From Vitis vinifera (taxonomy: Eukaryota > Streptophyta > Magnoliopsida > Vitales > Vitaceae), in NCBI RefSeq assembly GCF_030704535.1, contig NC_081818.1, positions 3,113,001-3,177,000 on the forward strand: DNA of 64,000 bases, written 5' to 3'. Position 1 is the first letter of the stretch. Each line of letters begins with the position of its first letter. The translations under genes were made by a program, and so were the position numbers. Shown here piece by piece: positions 1 through 10,600 of this stretch. Below the pieces are notes generated by a model. It did no database searches. It had not been told where the DNA came from and saw nothing but the letters and a program-made list of their open reading frames with translations.

Positions 1-1770
1 TGAGGAGCTGTAGTAAATTCATGGAAGCAGGTTCATTGAGGCCAAAGCTTTCCTTCGTGAGGGACCCAAAAAAAATTCTGTACTATACCCCCTATTAAAG
101 AACTTAAACAACATCAAAATTCTGTAATATCAATATAGAACATAAGTGTATATCAAATGTTGTAGGGTCATGATGATTTTGGTTTCATTAGCTTCATGAG
201 ATTGTGGATTTTCTCTCTTGTTACAGTTCATTAAATTCTTACTTACATTCCAACAAGAATAGCTATCTGACTACCTCAATCCACAGATATACCCAACTGA
301 TCCCTGTAGAAAAGCTACTGTAAAGTGAGAATTCCACTATCACCAAGACTTCAAAATCAAAGTCTTCAACATCTTATACTTCGATTGTAAAGTTCTAATG
401 GACTTTCTCAACCTCTTCAGGTAATAATACACACAACTTGAAGACTTTTTTCTAAAAATGAGTAGATAAAAAATGAATTTAATATTTTCAACCCTAAAAA
501 GAACTTGACTCACGATAGAAATAAAGTTATGATAGATTTTGTGGTGCATGTTTATAGAAAATAACTTTAAACACCTAAAAACACAAAAAGTACCATGAAC
601 GAGTTTTGAAGCATTTAATGCTCTATAAGTGACTACTGGAACCTTATACTTGAAGAGATTGAGAAAGCCCATTGGAATCGACAACCAAAACCTCGGTTGA
701 TAGCACACTTAATCAGTCCTTGATCGATCGAGTCAAATCAATCAAGTCAATTTTCAACTAATTCAACTGCTCAAGTTAACATCAACTAGTTGCACCCAAA
801 AGTACATAAAAACTACTTTGAAGTTTCAACTTTCCAACAACTTTTGTAACCCTTTTAAAACCATTTTGGGTCAATTTAAAAAGAATTTGGCACAATGTTT
901 TGAATTAAACAATGGATTCATCCATTTTCATGATAAAACATCGTTTTTAAACTCAAGTATAGATGAAGAAATTAGTTTTGAAGTACGTGAAAAAGGTTTT
1001 AAATCGAAGTGCACCGTAGAATACCATCTTATAAATTTTTTAAGTCTTCAAAAGACCCAAATCTTCATGCCGTTAATTTTCTTTTAATGTTATTTGAGAT
1101 TTCTTTAGAATTTTTCATTCAAACTTTAACTCTTAACTTAATTTAAAATGTTGATAAACTTAATTTTATTTTAAAATCATCAAAACTTAATTAAGAAAAC
1201 TCTGAAACTAACATATACTAAGACTATTATGTTTAATTATAATCATTGTTATTATTTTGAATTTTTTAGTATTTTATTAACACAATAAAAGATATATCAA
1301 TATTTTTAATCTATATCATCATCATCATCATTATTATTATTAATAAAATATTATGAATAATGGTATTAATATTACCATATTTAATATTATTATTATCATA
1401 TAAATATTATCATTCTTATTATTATAAATAATTATTTATTATTAAAAATAATATAAATAATATTTGTATTAATATTATAAATAATAAAGTGAATAACAAA
1501 AGAAAAGAAAAAAAATCTTAGGGTCTTTTCGGTAACTATTTGATAATATTAATATTGTTAAATTTTTTTTTATATTTTTTGTTTTAGAGAATAAAAAAAT
1601 GTTATTAAAAACAGTTCAAATAAAAGAAATTACAAAATCAATCAATATTTCACAATTCTTAATTAACGTTGACGTTAACAATATTTTATGAATTTGCTCA
1701 AGCACAAGATTTTCAAATTACCTAAATCTCGACCACACAATACAAGCCACGTGTAAACCCCATATTCTTC
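1..1770. other. AT-rich intergenic DNA
   Basis: I see no gene here. The stretch is AT-rich, with an especially low-complexity block of ATT/AAT-type runs at about 1310-1500. Short open frames lack recognisable domains and have no plausible splice partners. The last part, toward 1770, becomes less AT-rich and leads into the promoter of the TANGLED1-like gene. Confidence 0.6.
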
Positions 1771-1844
1771 ATGCTCTTCACGAGGTCCCTATTAGCCACA
1801 CGCCGTCGATGCAATATCCCTAGAGGATCGCACGGTGGTGAATC

Positions 1845-1958
1845 AACGGCCTTCCATCACTGGGGTGGGTCTCACTTTTTCCTTGAAAACATGAGAACTA
1901 GCCGTTTGGATGACGTGTACAGTGAGATAGAATCGACCGTTGAAACCAGAGATCCGTT
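1845..1958 (+). promoter_or_regulatory. cluster of four AACGG (MSA-like) cores upstream of TAN1
   Basis: Four copies of the AACGG core of the mitosis-specific activator (MSA) element fall within 114 bases: 1845-1849 on the plus strand, and 1902-1906, 1937-1941 and 1954-1958 as CCGTT on the plus strand. The 1902 copy, read on the minus strand as CCAAACGGCTA, matches the YCYAACGGYYA consensus at all but one position. They lie about 230-345 bases before the TAN1 start codon. MSA elements bind three-repeat MYB (MYB3R) factors and drive G2/M transcription, which would suit a preprophase-band protein. The cores are seen; function is inferred. Confidence 0.5.
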
Positions 1959-2100
1959 AGCACTTAAGTCTGTCTTTTTGACTTTCAGATTCGCCTCCAA
2001 TGAGAAGTTTTTCTAGAGAAAGAGACAGAAAAAAAATACATATAATGTAGAGACTGCGTATTTTAGAGAGAGAGAGTGAATGTTGTGTTGAAGACTCTTA

Positions 2101-2121
2101 GAGAGAGAGAGAGAGAGAGAG
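2101..2121 (+). repeat. (GA)n microsatellite in the TAN1 leader
   Basis: A run of about ten GA dinucleotides lies 70-90 bases before the TAN1 start codon, in a purine-rich leader with further GAGA stretches at 2065-2072 and 2136-2148. It is probably 5' UTR or core promoter. Confidence 0.8.
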
Positions 2122-2188
2122 GGAGGGACACCGAGAGATCTTTGAGAGACCCACCATTTGTGACTTGATTTCCCTGGGAAAAAAGGAA

Positions 2189-4077
2189 ATGGTTGCAAGA
2201 ACCCCACCAAAGCAGAAGAAAATTGCTGCTCCTCTCAATCCCATTCTTCTCAGAGAAACTGTTAAGAAGGTGGCAACTTCATCCCTTTCCCTAGGATTTT
2301 CTTTTTCCTTCTCCTCTGTTTGGATCCCGAGAAAAATTGCAGAACAAGAAATTAAAAAAGTTCCTGGTTTTTGAATCTTTAGTTTTTATACTGTGTTTTG
2401 AGCGTTTATCATTAATGGGTTTGAGCATCTCTCATCCAGTGTCCTGTCTTTACTGGGTTTTCTTACTTTAATTTTCTCAGCAACCAAGCAGAGACTTACA
2501 TTCAGATTTCTCTGTTCCTAACTTCTGAGCCTGTGTTTTTTTTTTTTTTCTTTTTTTTTTTCTTTGTTGGGTGAAATCTCAGGTGGATCAATGCATGGCT
2601 CGATTACAAGAGCTTCAGTACACAGTAGCAGGTGGAACAAAGGTCATATCTGGGAAAAGTCTCAGCCCTCGTAGTACCAGAGGTTATCTAAAAACTAGTT
2701 TCAGATGCAAGCAAGAGTCTCTCAGGTATCACCTTCCACTTCTCTCAGTTTCTTCCATTTTCCCACTACTGTTTGGTTCCTGAGATAATGAATCTTTATA
2801 TTATATCAGTTCATTTACCTACATTTTCCCCTCAACCAAACAGAAAGATATGTTCCAGTATAGTGTCAGTGCTTGCTAATTTTTTCATTTTGTTTGTATC
2901 ATTTAAATGGGATTTTGAAGGACAAAAGATGCTGCCCTTAGAACATTTCCAACTGATACAAAGTCATATTAGGCATGGGTTTCAAAATTTTATTCTTCTA
3001 GTTTTCCACATTTTTCTCCTCAGCCAAACAGATCCAGATTCATGAGAAAATTATAGTTTTCTGTTCGTTTTCAGCCATTTTATTAGCATTACTCAAATGG
3101 GGTTTCTCTCTTTTTCCTCTATGCCAATTTGAAGGATCAAGAATGCAGCTCCAAGAAAATCTCCAGTGGGAAAATTTGCAGGAAGTACAGGAGGTGTCTC
3201 TCTTTTTCCACTCTCTGTGCTTCTTCTTCATGTTCCAGAGATCTTTTGCCATGATCTGTGTTTCTAAATTGGACTGTTTGGTGCAGGAGAATGGCGTCGA
3301 ATGTCGCTACCAGCGATGCTTGTGGGAGAAACCGTTGGTGAAATTCTACAAGCTAGTCAATTTGCCAGAGAAATTGTAGCAGCAACGAAGAAAACCTCCA
3401 TGGATGATCCAAAAACTCCAGTGACTCAAGGGAGAAAGCAGCGGCCACAACCCGAAAACACTGAACTGAGAGCTAGGAGAAACAGGGAGAAACAAGTTAG
3501 ACTACAGTCTATTCGATCAGAGTCTGATGCTCCATCGCTTCAAAGGGCTCGATCCCGGATTAATTTCAAGGTTGTGTCTCCAAAGAAAGGGGAGTTCAAC
3601 AAAGAAAACTATCATCTTTCAGCTAACAGAGTGTCTCCCAGGAATAGGCCATGGGCGAGAAAAACTGTGATGTTTCCCAACCCTTTGTTCCTTCACAACA
3701 CAGCTTCACACCAGCAGAAGTTCTGCAGAACAAGATCTCCAGTGCTGGCAAAAACCCGAGAACTGCCACATAAATTCTTGATCAAGTCCCCACCATCAGC
3801 ATCCAAATCTCAAGTCAAGATCAAGAACCTGCCTGTTTCCATCTCTCCCACAAGATCAACAACTGCTTTGGGCAAGAAGTCATCACCCAAGGTATCGGCT
3901 GCAGTGAAGTTCCGCCGGTCATTTTCACCTTCAAGACTGGCTAACAGACTTGTATCTCCATTGAAGAACAGAAAATGTGTACAGAAGAGCGATGGGTTGA
4001 TGATGATGAGTGGATTGAAGCAGCGCCCAGCTTCTTCTTTGGTGATGCCAACTCGACTGTCAGTAGAAAGAATTTAA
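2189..4077 (+). CDS. TAN1: TANGLED1-like microtubule-associated division-plane protein
   Basis: Four coding exons join in frame: 2189-2269, 2583-2725, 3135-3193 and 3287-4077, giving 357 residues. I recognise the family from the conserved start ([11 protein letters not shown]), the [17 protein letters not shown] block, [14 protein letters not shown], and the [18 protein letters not shown] block. The rest is basic and Ser/Pro-rich with SPTR- and SPSR-type motifs, as expected for microtubule binding. In Arabidopsis and maize, TANGLED marks the preprophase-band site through mitosis and guides the phragmoplast. This protein is shorter than Arabidopsis TAN (about 470 residues), missing part of the repetitive C-terminal region. 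All introns are GT-AG. The exon 4 acceptor is a CAG-GAG tandem, so a one-residue variant is possible. Introns 1 and 2 carry copies of the recurrent CAGCAACCAAACAG-type motif. Confidence 0.9.
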
Positions 4078-4685
4078 GATATTGTCTCGATGTCCATAGT
4101 CCATTACTTTGAATTCTCAGTATTGGTGTGAGTTTTCCGGTGATCCTTTGATTCTTGTATTGATTTTTACTACCTTACTTTATTGATTCTTGTACAAGTT
4201 TGTGAGGTATTTCATCAATAACGATTGTGAACACACAAAGCATTACAGGCTGAAAAATAATGAAAAGCTTATATATGAATCAATTGGAGCAGAGATGATA
4301 GTTCAGAAACAAAGTGGCATAGGATTTCTTAGGCTGTCTCATGTGGGCCATAACAATCCAAATTATTCTATAGAACAGGATCAATATTTTTTTTTTTTAT
4401 GCACTGGACACAAACCTCACTCAAAAAAGAAGAAAAATGAAAATATGTATCACCCAACCCACTCTTTTTATATAGAGCAGAGACACAGGCTTGGGCTTTC
4501 AAGGGACATACAAAATCACTCAGTTTAGGGACACACCATGATGACCATGAGAGCTGAATAAGATTGGCGTGAGAGGTGGCATAGCTATCTTCTTGGGGAG
4601 CCAATGGTGGTAAGGTATTAATGATCCATTTCACCAGATTGGACTAGATTGGACCGGTATAACTGCGCGCACTCACATACAATTC
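4078..4685. other. convergent 3' regions of TAN1 and the MAPKKK gene
   Basis: About 600 bases separate the two stop codons. The interval must hold both 3' untranslated regions. I see no coding potential in it; a short AT-rich stretch and an A-rich patch near 4420-4440 are the only visible features. Confidence 0.6.
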
Positions 4686-7600
4686 TCATTTGCCTGGAGA
4701 TGCAAACCTTGAACGTTCTCTTGGCCGATTCAAAGCTCGATCCTTTGGTGATGATGTTTTCCCTGCTTGGCGCATCATCTCTGCAAAGACATTTTTGTTA
4801 AAGATGCAACCACTCGCAGCCCAATAATCAGGATTTAACGCAGAGGTGGATCCATCCAAGACACTTTATGGTCCAAGAAACGACCAATGGCTTAGCAGAA
4901 ACACTTAGAACACAATATTGTTGGCACCCAAAATGCATAAAAAATAAATAGCTACCTCGTTTTCTCTCTAGTTCTTGGTCAAGCTCCTCCTTCCACTTCC
5001 TCTGTATCTCATAAAAGCTCACACTGCAAGCAGCACACTTTTGTATTTCAGATGGCTTGATAGTAAAAAAGACACCAAACACTGGATAAGCTAAATGAAA
5101 ACAATGGGCTAACCTTGGGCTATTAGGTTCCTGCTGAGAATCAACAAGAAGGCCTTTCCAGTCATTATGTGGAGGTGACGGGGTGTCCTGTGCAGTTTGA
5201 TCACCTGCATTGCCAACATTTGACATTCGTCTGCCACAACTCCCAGGGCTCGCAGTACTAGTGGAATCAACAGCCGCAGATGGGGTTCCAATTGGAGCCC
5301 GACTTGGTGAACGGCTTTTAGGAGGCAATTTCAAGTAGTTTATAACATTTTCATCCTGTGTACGCTCAGCAACACTTGGAGAGCATGCAGCATTCAAAGT
5401 GTTGTAGAACTCCTCATATAATGGCGTTTGCAGTTTCTTCAGTTCAATGGCCTGAATAGAGTCAAGAAGCTGTTTAATGTCATAGAAGACAGTCTAATGC
5501 AAAACTTAAACTGAAAACTGATAAGCAACCAATTAACCAAAACACTAGAGTGGTTAAATAATGGACCGACAATGAATCTCGAGTTATTAGATTAATGTCT
5601 TAACACCTCATCTCACATGCAGCCTTCTTCAGTCTCACACATGGACTCAATAAATGGAGAAATAAGTAACATTGAGACTCAAACTCATTACCTCCCAACA
5701 ATCAAAGTTATGAGACTATGTTAGCCAACCAATTAACCCAAAAACTTAAGTTGTCAGACAATGAACCAGCAATGCACACATGCACAGGCATTTGCACAAA
5801 CAAAAGAAAACAATACCTTCTCATCCAGGAAGTCTCTGATTTTTGACTCAGTAACTTCATCATCATCCTCAGATACTGATGGCCCACAAGGAAATGAGAA
5901 ATCATTGCCTCCCTTATTGGATATGCCAGAGCTACCAGCAGGCATATCAAGAGATGGATTGGTGTCCATGTCCATTCCACTATGTTCTGGTCGTAGATTT
6001 CCATCAATTTCACAGCTCCAATCATGTGAGGGCTCAGAAATCGGATTGAAACTCTAATGCAAACAGGATTACACAAGAATAATTAGATGCTGAAGATCTT
6101 CGTGACTAAAAAAAGTACTCAACTCATCAGAGTAGTATGAAAGCAATATCAGACCTTATTAAAGTTATCAGGCAGCAGGATAGAATTGAACTTTACTTCC
6201 CCAACCATCATAACATCATCTTTGTCATCAATTTGACACATGTCAATACTGCTGCTTGTTCCCCAATTAGGTTTGGATTCTGAATTCTCAGGATATCCAG
6301 TTGAGCAGCTCAAATTCCCCATCTCACAGACATCCAGCAAGCTAGAGTCATTTGTCATTTGACTGGAAACACAATTGATGCAGCATCACCAAAAGGCTTT
6401 TATGATCAAGCTTGCAGACAACATACAACCAGAATTCCAAAATCCACAAAATTTTAATGCTTACGGATTTGGCAAGTTTTCCTCAGAAGTTGATACAGGA
6501 GTTTCAGAATTTTCCTGATGGTAGCAAAATTTCAGGAGAGAATAGTTTGGAACAATATAATGAATATGAAACCACTACAACTACACTAACCATAACGGAA
6601 GTTTGAAGAGCAAGTTGAGCTTCGTTATACTCTCCAGTAACAAATGGATGCTGCAAGAAATTAGCAAAGTAGAAAATCAAATACTGAATAAAAAAGCTGC
6701 ATTCTATTTATTATATGGGAAATGGATTAAAAAAAAAAGAGCAAGAAAGAGAGATGTTATTCAATCAGAATCACCTTCAGCAACTCATAGGCAGCTGGCC
6801 TCAAATCTGGTTCCCTGACAATTCCATGTTATCATAAATTCATAAAAACACCGCAGATGGAAAAAGGTAACAAGAATATAACAGAAGGATAGTTCAGTAA
6901 CTCTACTAAGAAAGAGATCACCTCGCATGCAGACATAAATCTCAATATTTAAAAAGATTACAATAAAATAAAACAAAATTTTTCTGTACTGGGAAATGTT
7001 CTTTTCTATCATATCTCAATGGTACAATATAAAAGTTCGTAGTGAAATAGAGAGAGATAGACCATAGATTGATAATACACAGAGAGAGATAGAGACGGCA
7101 TAAAATGTCTTACAGAGAATAATAGTGATTTATGGCGTAATTATATTTAGGACTTTTTCCAGAATTAAAAAGAATACAAAAAGCAGAAAGGATCAGCAGG
7201 GGAAAAATGAATATACTTTTGTAAACACTTCAGTAGAAAATCTTTTGCCTCAGCAGAGAGATGTGCAGGAATTGGCGGATGAGACTTTGTTGTCCCAATA
7301 TAAAAGAGAGCAGCAACCTGAATGTAACCTGTCATTAGTGTCGTATGTGCAAAATCTTCTGAAATCAAGGACACTAAAGTTAAATCGAATGTAATCTTAG
7401 AAATCAGCAGAATGGAGTGAAAAACAAATAAATCAATGTTTTATGAGTGTGTACCTCTTGGTACTTTTGGCTCCAAGGAGGCTTTCCAGTGGCCATCTCA
7501 ATAACGGTACATCCAACACTCCATATATCAGCCGAGCTAATAAATTATTTTGAAAATAATCAGAATAATATAGCAAGAATTTGTGATCTTCATTATCAAT

Positions 7601-10600
7601 GTCAGAACATCACAGATGCAGAAGCATAATGAGATTGCACTAAAGATCGCATGCATATGCTATGCAAAGAATATTCTTTGGAGACTGGCTCACCTTCTTA
7701 GGTTTTCAATGGACAAACCTCTCAACAAAAAATTAGAATAAAGGGGAACCTAAGTTTATGTTCCAGTAGTAGAAAAACATGGCGTTGCAATCAGAGAGCA
7801 GAAAGGAAGTAAAACTCAACTCCTTGTAAGATGATTTTGACATCTATAGAGTTAAGAGCCCAAGAAAAACAGGTAAGAATGTACTTACAAGCGAAGGGAA
7901 TCCCAAAAGGAATGCCAGAAAATGTGGATATTCTAGAACAATATGGTCATAGAGCCATTTCCGAAGCACCAAAAAATAAATAAAGTGCAGTCATGAATCA
8001 AATTTTGGCTCCATGTTTTGCAACATGATGTACTGCAGAGTGTGCTAGTAGATACATTACAAACAATGCATGCAATAATAAAATATAAGACAATGTGGGG
8101 GTCATGACAAATATGGGGTTAAGGTTGCCTACAATGTGCTGGCTGTTACCAATGCATGCGCCTTTCCAACTAAATGCGTTTGGGTGGACAAGGTCCCAAC
8201 CAAAGCGGCCTTTTTTGCTTGGGAAGCCGCGTGGGGGAAGATTCTCACCTTGGATAGGCTTCAAAAAAGGGGATGGCAGCTCCCTAACCGCTGTTTTTTG
8301 TGTGGTTGTGAAGAAGAAAATGTAAATCACATTCTTTTACATTGTATAGTGGTAAGGGCCCTATGGGAGATCGTCCTTGCCCTTGTTGGGGTTCAATGGG
8401 TGTTCCCAGAGTTAGTTAAAGAGGCGTTATTCAGTTGGAGGGGCTCTTTTGTGGGGAAAAAAAAGGAAAAAAATTTGGAATTCCATCCCGTTGTGTATTT
8501 TTTGGACGGTATGGAAGGAGAGGAATAGATTAGCTTTTAGGGGAGGTGTGTTAGATATACAGAAACTCAAAAATTCTTTTGTATATACCTTGTGGAGTTG
8601 GGCTAGGGTGTATATTGGAGAGGAGTCCTCTTCGCTCTTAGGCTTTTTGGAGTGGCTAGCGGCCACTTAAGGGTGGGTAAGGGTGCTTGTTTTTTGTGTT
8701 CTTGTTTTATGCTGATTTGTATACTCCCTGTATGCTTTGTGGCCTTTGCCCTTTAATATATTTGTGATTATCTATCAAAAAAAAATATAAGACAATTTTC
8801 AAAAGAGGAGACTTTTTTTTTTAACTCATTTACCACAAAAAAGAAATCACTTAAAGGCACATAAGGATTATGAGAAACTAACTAAAGTTACTGGTCTTTT
8901 AAGAATTTTCAAATTCTTTTAGGGTTTTTCAAGTCATCCATGGAAAATTAGGTTAATCTTTCTGCAATAGTCAGAATCCGGCTCCATGTTAGTAACTGCT
9001 TCTGCACCAAAAGGTTTCAAACTAGCAATGAAATTTTGAAAATACAAATGCATGCCACTGAAACAAACTCAGAAATTAAGAAGCAAGCAATTAAACTTGA
9101 AAGACACAAAAACATTGCACAAATTATAGCTAAGACATACAACACAAGGCTTAACAGTAGTATAGCCACATTGTTAGTTTAATAATGAAGCATATAAAGT
9201 TCATGGTTTTATCAATCTTGAAGAAGATGAATGGATGTTTTTGACACTTAGGTTTGTAACAGTACATGGAAATAACCTTAAATTATCACACATTCACTCC
9301 TTGATTATCAATATACCATACACCAAAATAAAAAATTTTAAAATTTGCTATAACAAGACAATGATTTGACAACTATGCAAATGAACAGAAACTTAATTCT
9401 GTCGCCACTACCAGAACAGGATTTAAAACCACTGAAGGGAGCAAATATAAATCTTGTCTATATAAATCTGATGAATCAGTCCACTGTGCTTATAGCACAA
9501 GGAGAACCACATCTTGCTTAGGCTCTTCCCAATGCCAAGATGTGTCCAACATGATCTGACTCAAGTCCGCCTGTGCTTGCCTTGAGTCAGTCTCGCTCAA
9601 GCCATACCACCAGACTGCCTCTTCTCAATTGCCCACCTGCACAGGAGTCACATGTTGCTGCTGCATCTATGGATCATCCGTGGGTGTTGGGCTCACGCAT
9701 CTCACAAGACCTTGCTGTTGAGGCTATGCTCATTCATGCTGCAGCATGGCCCCCTTTCCCAAGACATCCCTCCCTAGTTCCCACATACCCCATGTCATCG
9801 TGCCCACGGGATGTGCAACACAAAGGCACCGAGCCTGTATGTGGGTCTTTCATGCTGCCGCGCCAACATGCTTATGCACTACAGCCACCCATACATGCCA
9901 ACAGCTTGTGCACACATCCGAGGCTTCCATCCTGCTCGCCGCACCTTGTGTTGCCCATGGTCTGCTCATGGAGCCAAGGCACTGCCCAAATGCTTGGTTT
10001 GAGGGGCTAAGAAACCCAACACCCCTCCCCCACAACTTTGCCCCTTCAACACCCTCATTGACTTGGCTTGCAGGTACTCTTGCACTTTATCTTCAAACTG
10101 CCATATGATGGCACCCTTTTCCCAACTTGCTTCACTCTAGAGCATCCCCTTCCAGTGAATCAGAAACATGGTCCATCTGTTCTTCCAATTCCCCATCTTC
10201 CTATGCTTTAGGATGCTCGCTATGTCCCTGCTAAACTCCTTTTGGATGTTAGGAGGTGCTTTCTTTGCTTACACTCTGTCGAGATCAGGATCCTCGTGAT
10301 AAGGTTTCAAGAAACTCACATGGAATGAGGGGTGAAGCTTCAATCTCTCAAGAAGCTTCAATTTGTAAGATACAACACCAATCTTCATTACAACCTCAGA
10401 GGGACCATCGTATTTCATAATCAAGCCCTTCTAAAATTACTTTTAATCTTCTTCCAAATCTAGGGAGTGAGTTTTAGCATAACTCTCTCCCACCTAATCC
10501 ATGCACATGTTGGGCTCATGCGTCTCACAAGACCTTGCTACTGAGGCTATGCTCATTCGTGCTACAGCATGGTCCCCTTTTCCGAGGCATCCTGTCCTAG

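Noticed and set aside
1771..2016. 81-residue open frame ahead of TAN1
   Set aside because: No recognisable domain, no splice partner, and it overlaps the likely TAN1 promoter.
9573..10108. Cys/His-rich frames on both strands
   Set aside because: They lie in LTR-like sequence duplicated at 10503-10856; the residue bias reflects base composition.
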